A stretch of 25,610 bases of DNA from Hypsibius dujardini. Its lineage: Eukaryota; Tardigrada; Eutardigrada; Parachela; Hypsibiidae. Of this stretch, positions 12,138-23,918 are shown piece by piece (the first letter of the stretch is position 1; every line of letters starts with the position of its first letter). The notes under the pieces are model-generated. The model was not told where the DNA came from, searched no databases, and worked only from the letters and a program-made list of their open reading frames with translations. The position numbers and the translations under genes were made by a program. The DNA lies in contig LRSR01001881.1 of the NCBI GenBank assembly GCA_001579985.1, forward strand, positions 1 to 25,610, given 5' to 3'.

Positions 12138-12956
12138 TAAGTCCATAATAAGTTCGTTCGGCTGAATCGCGGATGCCGCTCTACCTTTTTTTGGGGGCGC
12201 TGTAAATGATTGTACTGTAATTTCACACTAAACGGCATAATATATTGATTACAATATATATTGACGCAGTTCGCAAGAGTGCGGTGCAAAATGTGTTTAG
12301 CAAATTACGCGTGGTGTGTTAGAAACTCTTTCGGAGACGGAGACCATCGCGCATATACGTGTTAGGTTTCTTTTGACTGTGAGATCTGCCGACTTTCGCC
12401 TGCGTTTTTCCTATTTTTTGCCGGAAACGTCCATTTCCTTGCTTGTGAGTTGGGCATTTTAAATACGTCAAACTGATTGGGCTACTACTACCGGTACTAC
12501 GTAACGTATCTGTATCCTTCGTTGACTGTATCTGAGACTATCTGAAAAATAATGCTCTTGACAAGGCAAACACTTCGTTAAACGTGAACTGGACCGGGCG
12601 ATGGATGGGATGATGGGATGATGGGATAGGCACTATTTGACAAAAGGTTCATTGTAATAATCGCCGTGAACTGAATTGAACTGACATCGTTTACTTCATT
12701 CAAGGATATGCTTGCTCGTATTATTCACGGAGTCTATTTTCAGCAAATAACGTTCTTGGCTCTCTTCGACGAAATCATCTCCCTACGTCACACACTCCCA
12801 GTCGGAAAGAATTTAATTAAATTTCACCAGACCTTCCTCTTTCAGGCGAGTGCTCCTGTGGGTTTTTATTCGATTTTACTTCAACATTGCTGAGCGATCT
12901 CAGCACGTTTTCCCATTGGAAATTAGTTCTCGTTGATCTCTTTCCTCCAATCCGAA
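12138..12956. other. HSBP1 to DRP1 intergenic region
   Basis: No gene is supported. A palindromic AT-rich AATATATTGATTACAATATA lies at about 12238-12260, possibly part of the HSBP1 3' end. A short GGGATGAT tandem run lies at 12603-12628. A non-coding first exon of DRP1 could lie here, but none can be fixed. Confidence 0.4.
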
Positions 12957-15900
12957 ATGGAGGCTTTGATCCCGGTCATCAATAAACTTCAGGATGTTTT
13001 CAATACCATCGGAACGGACGCCATCCACCTTCCTCAGATTTGTGTAGTTGGCACTCAGGTTAGTTCTGGGAGTGGGAGGATTGCAGTCATCGCGTGTTCT
13101 CGATCGGTTGATTGATGAGTTTGCTGTTCGCTCTGATTGTTCACTGGATTGATTGATTGCTTGGCGTTTTGCATGACGGGATGATTGCATGCTTTCAAAT
13201 GGTCCTTGATCAGCTGATTAAGTGCTGGACACGCATCGGAATAATTAACCAGATTAGCTCGCCCGTCCCGCAACTGCTAGTACTGATCTTAAGTTTGCCT
13301 CCCTTTTTGCAGAGTTCCGGGAAGAGTTCCGTGATTGAAAGTCTTGTCGGGCGTGATTTTCTGCCTCGTGGTACCGGGATTGTCACACGACGACCGCTTG
13401 TCCTTCAACTCGTGCACGTTCCACAAGACAGCAAGGAGCGAAGAGCAGAAGATGGTACATATATTCTTACTTACTATTAGAGTGGATTTCACAGAGCTTT
13501 TTATGGAGATGGGGTGAGTTGAACATTGTCCTGACTCCTTTCTTCTTCTTCATAGGAACTCTCGCGATTCCCGAATGGGGCAAATTTTTGCACACAAAGG
13601 AGAAGATTTATTCAGATTTTTCGGAAATGCGCGCCGAAATCGAACGGGAAACTGACAGGATGTCCGGCAGCAACAAGGTCAGTCTTCGATGATTCTCTTC
13701 GAATTAATGCGCGCACCAATCAATCACTCGACTAGTTTCGTGCTCTGGTAAAGACGTTTCTGGCAAATCATTTCTGTCTGTCTGTTGTTCATTCGACTCA
13801 CTTGATAATCAGTTAACGTGTGCGCGTTGTTTGCAGGGAATATGTCCGGAACCAATTAGTCTCAAAATTTTCTCCTCCCATGTCGTCAACCTGACTCTTG
13901 TCGATCTCCCTGGCCTGACAAAGGTATGAAGAATCCATTTTGCGTTAGCTAGTATACAGTTGTCTGTCCCTGGATCTAGCTGACCAGAGCGCAAAATGTT
14001 TGATTGCAGGTTCCCGTAGGCGACCAACCGGAAGACATTGAAGTGCAAATCCGTGATATGATCCTGAAGTACATCACAAATCCCAACTCTATTATCCTGG
14101 CGGTCACACCGGCAAACACGGACATGGCCACGTCGGAAGCTTTGAAACTCGCCAAGACAGTCGACCCGGACGGAAGGAGAACGCTGGCCGTGATAACCAA
14201 ATTAGATCTGATGGATGCCGGCACGGACGCAATGGACATGTTGTGTGGTCGTGTTATCCCCATTAAGTTAGGCATTCTCGGTGTGGTCAACCGTTCGCAA
14301 GCTGACATCAAAAGCTACAAGGTACAGTATTTTTCCTTGGAGGATGCTTAGCTGTGAATGTTTCCCAACGGTCGTGCACCTCTTCAGACTGTGGAGGAGT
14401 CACTGAAAGACGAAGCCTCTTTCCTCCAGCGGAAGTATCCCGCTGTGGCAAGTCGTAATGGTACACCGTACCTGGCGAAGACACTGAACCGAGTAAGTAT
14501 TGCAGCGATTAGACGTGCCTTATGCATCAAGACACTTAATGCGTGTACATTATTTACATGCTAGCTCCTCATGCATCACATCCGTGACTGTCTTCCCGAT
14601 TTGAAAACTCGCGTCAACATCCTTGCCTCCCAGTACCAAAGCATCATGAACTCCTACGGAGAGCCAGTCCTGGACAAGGGCCAAACTCTCCTTCAGATTG
14701 TCACCAAGTTCGCCTCGGCCTATTGCCAAACGATCGACGGAACGGCTAAGAACATTGAGACGTCGGAGTTGTGTGGCGGTGCCCGGATCTGCTACATCTT
14801 CCACGAGACATTTGGCAAGGCGCTCGAATCTGTGGATCCTCTAGGCGGTCTGTCAGAGTTTGACATTTTGACGGCTATTCGCAACGCCACTGGACCGCGG
14901 CCAGCACTGTTTGTGCCGGAAGTGAGTTTTGAGCTGCTAGTCAAGCGCCAGATTCGACGCCTGGAAGAGCCGAGCTTGCGGTGTGTGGAATTGGTCCATG
15001 AAGAGATGCAGCGGATTGTGCAGCACTGTGGCACGGAGATTCAGGTAGAGAGGACAAAACCGCGCTTTCTTCTTTATACATTGGAAAACTCAAATCCCAC
15101 GAGCTATACTAGTACATCACTTCACAGACACAGCTAGAGGACACAGCTAGAGACAATCTCAAACATTTACAGACAGACGTTTTGTCAAGGATTCCACAAC
15201 ATGATATGCTTCAACTTTATTTTACGATCTGTAGCAAGAGATGCTGCGGTTTCCTCGCCTCTATGAGCGCATAATGGATGTCGTCACTGCAATGCTGAAA
15301 ATGCGGTTGCCACCGACCAACTCGATGGTGGAGAATCTAGTCGGCATTGAACTGTCCTACATCAATACCAAGCATCCCGACTTTCATGACGCGGCAGCTT
15401 TGGTGGGCTCTTTGCTCCGGGAAAGTCAGCGACAGGTGAGGTGAAACTGTTTTTTTTGGCGGTACATTTTTTTAATAAGCAGAGAACGACGTCAGTCCAG
15501 TTCTCGCTTCCTATGTAGACGAAGATGTTTTGTAATAGGGTAATAATTTATTCAGATTCAGTGAGAGATTCGAAAAAATACACTTCCGAAATCCCTTGGA
15601 AAAGAAGGAACCGAAAACAATTCATTCACTCTTTCTCTTTTCGTGTCCGTTTCCCTGCTCTACAGTCACGCCAAGATTGAGTACACCGGAGGGTCCGGGG
15701 AATGGGCAAAAGGGGCGGGACAGGGGTTGGTTTTCAAACAATCGAACAAACAACCACCTAAACACCCCCTGCCCGCCCCTTTTGCCCATACCTCGGACCC
15801 TCCAGTGTACTCAATCTTCTCGTTGATTGTACGTTTTTTGGATGCAATCAAGCCCGTTCACCCCCTTTGTCCGTTTTGACTTTTTCACTTATGCCCATAG

Positions 15901-16713
15901 TCTGCCTATGACCCACTTGTTTGCCCTTTGCAGCTAGAACAAACTACTGTACCGATCGGTGGCCGCCATCTGGCTCTTACCGATGGTGATAATCAGGAAA
16001 GCAAACTTGGCGTCAACGGTCACATGCAGTCCGGAGCAGATGCGAAGAATCCCTTTTCCCCGAAGCCTGTCAATCTGCTACCGGAAGTGGTGAGACCTTT
16101 TACTGCCGCTACATCGTGCATCATAATTATCGGTGGGGATATATTCCTACTGAATTCTTTGATTCAATTTCAGCCTAATGGACCGACATCGCGGAAGTTA
16201 TCTAGCCGGGAGCAGCGGGATTGTGAAGTAATCGAACGTCTGATTCGATCGTACTTTCTCATTGTCCGCAAGTCCATTCAGGATACCGTACCCAAGGCCA
16301 TCATGCACTTTCTTGTCTCCTATTGTCAGGTATGTCAGAAGTGCTTATCATCTTGTGGGATAGTCCTGCGTGGAGTTCTAGTAAAAATCTGTGGGATATT
16401 TACTCTGGGGTATTCGTTGACGATCGGAATGATAACCGTGACATTGAATCCTCGACTGAAATCGTGAAACCACGTCGGTGTTATTTGTGTGTCGCAGTCA
16501 TCAGGGTATTCTGACGTGGGCTGATCCATTCTCTCGTAGAACAATCTTCAAAGTGAATTAGTATCCCGACTGTACAAACACGAGCACTTTGACTCCCTCT
16601 TGGATGAGTCCAATCAAATTGCTCAGCGACGTCAGGAGGCGGCAGACATGCTAGCAGCTCTTCAGCGCGCCTCCCACATTATTGGCGAGATCCGCGAGAC
16701 CCATCTCTGGTGA
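12957..16713 (+). CDS. DNM1L: Dynamin-related protein 1 (mitochondrial/peroxisomal fission GTPase)
   Basis: Large GTPase that is recruited from the cytosol to mitochondria and peroxisomes and constricts them. Eleven exons with continuous frame give 678 residues: 12957-13058, 13313-13454, 13556-13677, 13837-13923, 14010-14321, 14388-14492, 14565-15044, 15235-15435, 15934-16089, 16174-16329 and 16540-16713. GTPase motifs are all present: [14 protein letters not shown] (G1), TGIVTRRP (G2), DLPGLTK (G3), TKLD (G4) and VNRSQ (G5). The stalk contains YINTKHPDF. Residues 518-569 form the short variable (B-insert) region. The GTPase effector domain holds [17 protein letters not shown] and ends [11 protein letters not shown], the exact family C-terminus. 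Ser559 (FSPK) and Ser579 (RKLS) align with the two known regulatory phosphosites of mammalian DRP1. There is no PH or proline-rich domain, so it is not classical dynamin. It is about 60 residues shorter than human, mainly in the variable loop. Intron 8 has a MITE. Confidence 0.97.
15673..15818. mobile_element. Inverted-repeat MITE, family B, copy 1 (146 bp)
   Basis: The arms AAGATTGAGTACACCGGAGG and its near-perfect complement at 15799-15818 enclose GGGCAAAAGGGGCGGG and its complement. The inverted repeat is about 55 bp with few mismatches. It sits in DRP1 intron 8 and is related to the 9136-9519 element by the GGGTCCG...CAAAAGGGGC core. It is non-coding. Confidence 0.85.
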
Positions 16714-17060
16714 GGGCATGCAGGGGCGGAGATGGAGAGTCAGGCAGACACGCTGGGAGCATTCCATCACGACTCTGTTCTACCATTGAGTATATCTATT
16801 TGCACGCTGGTATATTTGTTTCTTAATTACAATTACATATCCCCTCCCGAGCTGCGGGCAGTCTCTTCGCTCCTGTCGGGAGAATGAGCAGGGCGTGTTT
16901 TTTGAGTTGCCGTTTTACTACGTGTGTTGAATGCGGTTTGTTTGGTTGTGATGCTTATCATTCTCGTATTGCTTGGTCGTACGTGGACTTTTTTCAAGGA
17001 GTGGCGATTGGAACATAAGAATATTGTTCTGGTCTGGCTGAATTGTACTGTGCTCACTAA

Positions 17061-17360
17061 AGCGCCACAGACAGATGTCTAGGCTCATAGACAGACGTCT
17101 AAGGCACCACAGACAGACATCTAAGGCACCACAGACAGACGTCTAAGGCACCACAGACAGATGTCTAGGCTTATAGACAGACGTTTAAGGCACCACAGAC
17201 AGACGTCGGCACTACAGACAGATGTCTAGGCTTATAGACAGACGTTTAAGGCACCACAGACAGACGTCGGCACCACAGACAGACATCTAAGGCACCACAG
17301 ACAGACGTCTGAGGCACCACAGACAGACATCTAAGGCACCACAGACAGACGTCTAGGCTT
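17061..17360. repeat. Minisatellite, unit about 22 bp
   Basis: About 14 units related to GGCACCACAGACAGACGTCT, with variants (GACATCTAA, GATGTCTAGG, shortened GTCGGCAC), follow the DRP1 3' end. Some variants occur in the same order twice, giving a higher-order pattern around 17140-17275. The array makes long spurious open frames on the minus strand. Confidence 0.9.
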
Positions 17361-18339
17361 ACATAGAGAGACAGACGGACAAGGCAGATATTTAGTCGGA
17401 GAATAATACAAGTAGATATAAAAGGATTACGTAAAGTGTCTGAATTCTGAAGCTGTTCTCTTGTCTTTGCTGTAATTTGCAAAACCCTCATTAGTCAGAC
17501 GAGAGTGGACTTAAGGACCGTTCCCATTGTTCTAGAGGAAGGATAGAAGAAAGATCGTATTGTTTGCTGAAGAGTTTTGATCGCAGCCGATTCAAGTCAG
17601 ACTCCAGAAAGTGAAAGTGACGGGGGAAGCACACACAATTATTCGCACGGGTTCCACTCCACCACCACGCATTTGGGCGGGCATCTACTGCGTACAGCGC
17701 ATACGTATTGAACCTTACTGCTAGATAGACGAGATTAGAAAGAGACAGTGACGTTCGACTCGACATTGCGGACCACGGGTTTAATGAATTTATACAGTTC
17801 GCGGCGACAGTACGAGAATACAGCGTGATGTGCGATGATTGGACTGATTACAAAAGAGGAAAACATACCGGAACGGCAAAAGAGAATGATCGTATGGTTG
17901 GAATATTAAAACGACCGTTTAGTTATGGCTGGGCGGACGAGTCTGTGGCTTCTGTTGGAGTAACCGTATGTATCTAGACGCATTGGATTGCCAATCGGAA
18001 GTTGCTATTAAGCACATCGTCAACAGGACGGGGAGAGTTCTTAATTTCATCTTTTCTTGGATCCTCCGCCTATAAAGCCGTCACTTGAGACCCGCTCCTG
18101 TTTTTCTATATCAATTCAAAGGCGCACCATTGTGTCTGTGACGCAGAAAAGGCGAGGTTTTCTGTCGGCGATCGACTCCATTTCAAACTCAACGATTCAA
18201 GCCGGAGTTCAGCCGCATTTGTGTTTACGAAACTAGGATATAACAGTACAATCACAGGATAAGACCACATTCCGGCGCTGAAGTGTGGGTAGAGCCTGGG
18301 ACGTCACCCTAAAAGTCAGGTCTGCGCCTTTTAGGAGTT
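17361..18339. other. Intergenic region upstream of the proprotein convertase
   Basis: No gene is supported. A TATAAAG motif at 18071-18077 lies about 265 bp before the convertase ATG and could be its core promoter, but only the motif match supports this. The 18300-18339 stretch looks like 5' leader. Confidence 0.4.
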
Positions 18340-18856
18340 ATGTTTCTGGAAACAAAACGACTTGCGGGATTTTGGTCAATCAAATGCATTTTTCTGCTTG
18401 CCTGCATTGGGTTGATCGGTTCTAAGAGACCACCGAATCATGATGATGTTCTCAACGAATGGATGGCAGAAGTACCGGGAGGCCTACCCGCCGCTCGAGC
18501 CATCGGTGAACGTTTGGGACTGCAAGTGGTCAAACAGGTATAATACTATTTGTTCCGTTTTGCATATTACTTAACATGAACATGATCATGACGTCTTAAG
18601 TCCGCAATGTCTTTCAGTATTCCTGGACCGATCCCGAGGTTTTTGTCTTTCGGCGGCCTCAGGAAAAAACTCGTCGTTCTAAGCGGCATGCTCGTGCGCA
18701 AGATAAATTGTTGGAGGACGACTTTAGGGTATGTCATCGTTTTGTGAATCCTTTCATTCATAAACATAGACAGACAGATGGCCTGTTCGACAGGCCAGGC
18801 GAATAGGCAGAAAAGCAGGAAGAGAGATAGGCAGAGAGAGAAGCAGACAAGACTGA

Positions 18857-18919
<63 letters not shown>

Positions 18920-21900
18920 TATGTTGACATTGATAGGCGACTGACGGTGCTAAATCATATTTAACAACTCTAAGCGTTTGATAGTTTGATTTCATAAGAA
19001 TGTTCGATGAAAAGTAGCAGAACGAAGTTCAAATTATATTTAGGTAACTTGGAGCCAGCGACAAGTTGCCAAAGTCCGTCATAAGAGAGATTACATCCAT
19101 TCACATCGTGAAGTAATAGAGGACGACAATTCGCGCTTTCACGCTCCGGGCTCCCAGCAGCAGCTAACCGATCTCGACACCTTGACGCTCCAACTGCATC
19201 CTACTGAGCAACTACACCACCCGAAAGTAGCCATCTCCTTGGGATCCTCCCCTTCTGCCAAATTAACCAACTTGAACTTCAACGATCCCCAGTTCCGGAA
19301 ACAGTGGTACTTGGTAAATATTTGCCACACCGTCTAATGAGTTGTAGTGGGGAGTTGGCTCTTCGTTCATGCCGTCTCATATTTTAACTGCAGTTAGATG
19401 GGACGAATCCGAATGGACGAGCCATGCGGTCAATGACTTCACCGGGTGGACGAGCAATCAATCTCAACGTTCTTCCGGTCTGGAAGTCGGGATTGACCGG
19501 GGATGGAGTTGTCGTAACCATTTTGGATGACGGTTAGTGATCAACATCCGACGGTTGAGTAGTAGCGATATCTCTTGATGTCATCCTACACACGTGACAA
19601 AAACCTTACGCTAACCCACTTAAGCCATTACACTCGTTCCTCGCATGTCTATTGTGAACAGTTCCGAGTTAAAGTGATGAATTCGGTCAGCGCAAGGTTT
19701 TTGCCACGTGTGTATGCCTTATTATCACCGCTGATCTGCTAGCTGGCCTGTTTGCCTGTCTCACTTTCAGTGTCTGAAATGAAGTAAAAACTAACTGAAG
19801 TCACATAGGAACTGTGTGTTGCCTGATTATAGGAATCGAGACAAACCACACGGATCTCATCCAAAATTATGTAGGCTGAACCACCCCTGAATCACCGAGC
19901 GAGGGTGTGATCTTCTCGTATTGTATTGTCTAATGCATGTGAGTGATCTGGTTGACCAGGATCCGGAAGCTAGCACTGATGTTAACGGCGAAGACAGGGA
20001 CCCCACCCCTCGCTACGACAACCCAGAAGACACCCATCACGGCACGCGGTTAGTATCCCGTCATTCACCTGGATATGCAACTGTTATTTATTAAAATTGC
20101 TGTGATCAGTTGCGCTGGAGAAGTTGCAATGCAAGCAAACAACAATGTGTGCGGAGTGGGTATCGCCTTCAACGCCAAAATAGGCGGCATTCGGATGCTG
20201 GACGGAAGTGTGACCGATCGAGTCGAGGCAGAGGCGTTCTCCTTCAACAACAATCACATCGACATCTACAGCTCATCGTGGGGACCCTCGGATGATGGAC
20301 GGACCGTAGAGGCACCGGGTCTCATGGCTTCGAGAGCTATGGAAAAAGGAGTAACGGAGGTTTGTTTGCCCTGCTCATATTAGCGACCAAGTTATCGTGT
20401 TGAGTTTTGAACCGGTCTCTCCTGCCTTTAGGGACGAAAAGGCAAAGGTGTGATCTATGTCTGGGCTTCCGGGAACGGCGGAATCAGCGGAGATAGCTGT
20501 GCATACGATGGGTACATTTTAATTGGCGCATTTAAAGTTCATGACTTGCAGCGCTCAGGATAGAAATGTGGATTTAGTATTTGGAACTGTAAATTTTAGG
20601 TACGCCTCAAACATTCATACTCTCTCAATCGGATCCTCCACGGAGCACGGCCATTTTCCCATTTACGGAGAGATCTGCGCTTCCACGATGGCCGTGACAT
20701 ATTCCAGCGGTTCCCTGACCGAGGGCAAAATAGTACGCACAATATCTCACCGGGCAACGCCCCCTAACTGATCAGAAGTTAGAGCGTCAGCATGCTTTCT
20801 ATCCAAGGTCGTTTACATGATCTAATCTTTCTAACAGGTCAGTTCGGACATTCTCAATGGTTGTACAACAGAACGTAAGTCTTACCAACGCAGTTTTTGG
20901 TGTATCGGTCGGTGGGTCCCACTTCTGGCGGTTCAGGGCCGCTTCTGGCGGTTCACGACCACTGCGTAGCGATGGAGAACCGGTGTGGAAGAAAAGTCTT
21001 GCTGTCATTCTATTCCGTGCTTGTGTGCTTTTGTCTGGATAATCGATGTCTATATGTCTGTAACTGCGACTCTGTCAATCCAATCTGCCTGCTAGTTTTA
21101 TGCTTTTATTCCTTCGATGGGTAACGCATGGTTGGGTAACTTTTTTAGATACTGGTACATCTGCGAGCGCTCCTTTGGCAGCTGGCATGCTGGCTCTCGC
21201 TCTCGAAGCCAAGTAAACGAGTACCCCAATGCAAATTTTGTGCAATGCAACTGATGCCTGGGTCTATACGGTTTTTCCTGGTTTCCTAGTCCAGATTTGA
21301 GTTGGCGGGATGCTAAGCATGTGGTGGCTTGGAGTGCTGACCCCTTCCCCCTGCTGAACAACCCCGGGTGGAGCGTTAACGGAGCGGGACTTCTCGTCAG
21401 TCCTGCTTTCGGTTTCGGCTTGATGGATGCGGAACGACTGGTCAAAGTGGCTAAAATGTGGCAGACCGTCCCGCCCAGGGTCAAATGCGTCGTCCGAAAA
21501 ACAGGCATCGAAGAAACGTTAGTCAGACATCGGCGGAATTTCTTTGAGGACTAATTATTAATCCCTGCCGGGTGGATGTACTACAATGTAGGTTGTTTAC
21601 TATGCATCGGCCCCTGGAGATTCAAGTGCGAACGCAAGCTTGTCAAGGGACTGCGAACGAAATTAATCATCTTGAGCAGGTAAAAGAACGAGATTATGCC
21701 TTCATGCAAAAGTCTTTAGTATAATTTTCATCGTTAGGTGGAAGTGATAGTGTCTCTGTCACACTTGAAGCGTGGTGCTGTCCGCGTTTTTCTAACCAGC
21801 CCGTCGGGTAAGTCCGTTTCGAGCTTCCGCTCTCGCGGAAATTAAACATTTAAGCTTTCAATCTTAATGTTTAGGCACAAAAACGTTGATAGCACCCCGA

Positions 21901-22151
21901 CGGGACATGGACTCGTCCACAGACGGATTGAACGGATGGTCGTTCATTTCGGTGCACAATTGGGCAGAGAAGCCGTTCGGCATGTGGATAGTGAATTTGG
22001 AAAGCCATGTACGTAAAGCCGTGAACAAAAAAGCTCTACATGAACGAAACAATGTCTCTGGCTGTTCCGTCGGTCTTTCAGTAACTTGGTCTGTCTGTCT
22101 CTCTGTCTGTCTCTCTGTCTGGCTATCTGACTGGCTGGCTGCCTGCCTGCC

Positions 22152-22206
<55 letters not shown>

Positions 22207-22506
22207 AATGTATGTATTTTCCAGGTTAACGAAACTATAGCTGGTGGAGGAACTTTACATTCCTTACGTTTGGTTTTCCACGGCACCAAAGACGCTCCTG
22301 GCTCGCTAAACCTAGTTAAAGAGTGGCGCAATGAAAATCTTCCAGTTTCGCCGGTGAAGGCGCAAGGAGACGGGATGAGGCAAGTAGCCCTTATTGTTCC
22401 GGTACCGCACGGAAATGCTTCTCGTACTGCTGGTCATTTCGCAAATCAGACAGCCACCACATCTTCCGGAGGTTTATTTGGCTGGATTCGGAAGACGGTC
22501 GGTTGA
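18340..22506 (+). CDS. PCSK: Proprotein convertase of the furin/PC1 type (secreted kexin-like serine protease)
   Basis: Processes precursors at paired basic residues in the secretory pathway. Sixteen exons join in frame to 736 residues: 18340-18537, 18618-18728, 19044-19313, 19394-19532, 19833-19870, 19960-20048, 20110-20359, 20432-20511, 20600-20732, 20838-20874, 21149-21212, 21290-21517, 21592-21679, 21738-21807, 21875-22008 and 22225-22506. A signal peptide ([14 protein letters not shown]) is followed by a prodomain with an internal RRSKR and an autocleavage site RHKR at 115-118. The catalytic triad is Asp238 (ILDDGIE), His279 (HHGTRCAGE) and Ser453 ([14 protein letters not shown]). The oxyanion residue is Asn380 (WASGNGG), not the Asp of PC2. 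The P domain contains [16 protein letters not shown] and [11 protein letters not shown]. Phrases such as LLNNPGW and NGAGLLV are closest to PC1/3 by eye. The tail has no Cys-rich region or membrane span and ends in a possible amphipathic [11 protein letters not shown]. Exact orthology is open. Confidence 0.93.
18857..18919. repeat. (CAGA)n microsatellite in convertase intron 2
   Basis: About 15 uninterrupted tetranucleotide units follow a looser CAGA-rich lead-in from about 18766. Confidence 0.95.
19587..19714. mobile_element. Fold-back MITE, family A, copy 3 (128 bp)
   Basis: TA-flanked at both ends. The left arm is CACACGTGACAAAAACCTTA and the right arm CGCAAGGTTTTTGCCACGTG. The interior resembles copies 1 and 2. 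It lies in convertase intron 4, between the exons that carry the catalytic Asp motif. Confidence 0.85.
22090..22206. repeat. (GTCT)n / (CTGT)n microsatellite in convertase intron 15
   Basis: An interrupted then pure CTGT array ends 18 bp before the exon 16 acceptor. It forms part of an unusually long pyrimidine-rich tract. It is the complement of the CAGA array in intron 2 of the same gene. Confidence 0.95.
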
Positions 22507-23040
22507 GTGCTCTTTTAGCACTCTATTTTCTACACTTCAATACTTATTTGATAGAACTAGCCAAGGGCTATATTATCTCTCGGAATTTCGTGCAATTGAC
22601 GGATCTCTGAATTTTTCCAAAGAACTAGAACCTTGCTATGCATTAAGTCAACTTTCCCTCAATTATTTGGTAATGTATTTATGTTACGAAATTTAGATAT
22701 AATTGTGATTTATACAACCAAAATGGGAAACAACATTGACAGGAAGGAATTAAGAAGCATCGCCGGACTCAGGAAGACAGTGAAGACGCCATATTCGACA
22801 AAATTCAGACTGTCAATACTGTCCCAGAGATTTTCGATCCCAGAGATTTTCGTGTTATGCAAGCGAGCACACCAAGAGAGGAGACACGCCAAATTATAAA
22901 CTCTTTGAAAGCCGACGTCCCAGGCCGTGAGTGTTGTTGGTTTGGACGAAGGTCTGGCCTTCCATAATGTACAACACAAACGACAGCCTCAGCAGATTAA
23001 CGGTTTTCCAAAACAACCACGACTAATGGAACATTGTATG
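22507..23040. other. Convertase 3' flank
   Basis: AT-rich sequence after the stop codon, probably 3' UTR at first. No canonical AATAAA was found in the sense strand. An open frame at about 22723-22899 on the plus strand has no recognisable domain and is not called. Confidence 0.4.
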
Positions 23041-23200
23041 TAATGCATGCCCGTTCCGCCCGGTGCGGATGTCCCGGCACTAATGCATGCCCGTTCCGCC
23101 CGGTGCGGATGTCCCGGCACTAATGCATGCTCATTCCGCCCGGTGTGGATGTCCCGGCACTAATGCATGCTCATTCCGCCCGGTGCGGATGTCCCGGCAC
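23041..23200. repeat. Four exact-length 40-bp tandem units
   Basis: Units start at 23041, 23081, 23121 and 23161, each beginning TAATGCATGC and ending GTCCCGGCAC. They differ at only a few positions (CCGT versus TCAT; GGTGCGG versus GGTGTGG). Each unit encodes MHARSARCGCPGT-like residues but shifts frame, since 40 is not divisible by 3. Confidence 0.95.
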
Positions 23201-23306
23201 TAATTGTACGAGAGACTGCGAGAGCATGCAGTCGACTGCAGAACACTTATTGAGAAAGTGTCGCTGCTTCGAGCGGAAAGTTATTTCCGGTGCAATGCGA
23301 CGTTAA
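23163..23306 (+). pseudogene. C-terminal remnant of a non-LTR retrotransposon reverse transcriptase (zinc knuckle)
   Basis: Reading from the last 40-bp unit gives HSARCGCPGT, then CESMQSTAEHLLRKCRCFER, ending at TAA 23304-23306. The CxC...H...C pattern with STAEHLL and KC is typical of the zinc-knuckle segment after the reverse transcriptase domain of LINE-like elements. About 20 bp later the sequence becomes A-rich (AAACCAACCAAAACCAAAAA), like a LINE 3' tail. No upstream RT motif (FADD) is visible, so this is a 5'-truncated fragment. The family is not assigned. Confidence 0.55.
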
Positions 23307-23537
23307 GCAATTAAACCAACCAAAACCAAAAAAAGCAAACTCAATATGGCATTTGCGTATAATATCTGCATATAGCATGAAATAACTTCACTTACTACAT
23401 ACATACTGTGAGCTCCGGAGAAGGTTGACTGTTAATGCCCTAGTGTGATCGCAACGAATGCCTCTTTTCATTTCTGGAGCTTCCTGAACGCGCTCTGTAA
23501 ACCCGAACGACCAGTAGATTTCATTCTTAACTGATTA

Positions 23538-23918
23538 TTAATTGCGTGGCGCTCGCCATTCATTACCACACAAAAAGAGGGAACAAAAACCGAGCCAGGG
23601 GGTTATTTGCCGTTTTATTGCGCGAGTAATCGAGGTAACGATACCCCGGAAAACCCCTTTCAGGGCACTAGGACAGAAGAACAGAAGACGGATAAGGGTC
23701 GGGCCGGTGGGAAACTCACAACTCGAACGAAGTGAACATTCAGAATGAAAATGTGTCCACTGAGACTCGGCCGACGCAGGCTGCAGCTGACCATCAGAAG
23801 AGAGATTATACACAGGGAGACCATGCTCCAATTGAGCGCCGCAGAAAGTCGTTAGTCCCACCGACCGCCGCCCACTCGCCCAAAAGCTCGCTGCACAATT
23901 AACTCCAACTACTGCCAT
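23538..23918 (-). CDS. Uncharacterised open frame, 126 codons
   Basis: A single uninterrupted frame with a true ATG at 23916-23918 encodes MAVVGVNCAASFWASG and onward to TAA. It is rich in Ser, Cys and Arg. No domain, signal or membrane segment was recognised. The opposite strand is also partly open. It may be chance; the rest of 23307-24280 shows nothing better. Confidence 0.2.
   Translation of the reverse strand: MAVVGVNCAASFWASGRRSVGLTTFCGAQLEHGLPVYNLSSDGQLQPASAESQWTHFHSECSLRSSCEFPTGPTLIRLLFFCPSALKGVFRGIVTSITRAIKRQITPWLGFCSLFLCGNEWRAPRN

Noticed and set aside
17061-17360. CRISPR-like array
   Set aside because: The units are contiguous minisatellite repeats without unique spacers, in a eukaryotic genome.
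17246-17491. Leu/Cys/Val-rich minus-strand frame (LDVCLWCL repeats)
   Set aside because: It is the translated 22-bp minisatellite.
18567-18995. Minus-strand frame with repeated CLSV motifs
   Set aside because: It is the translated CAGA microsatellite in an intron.
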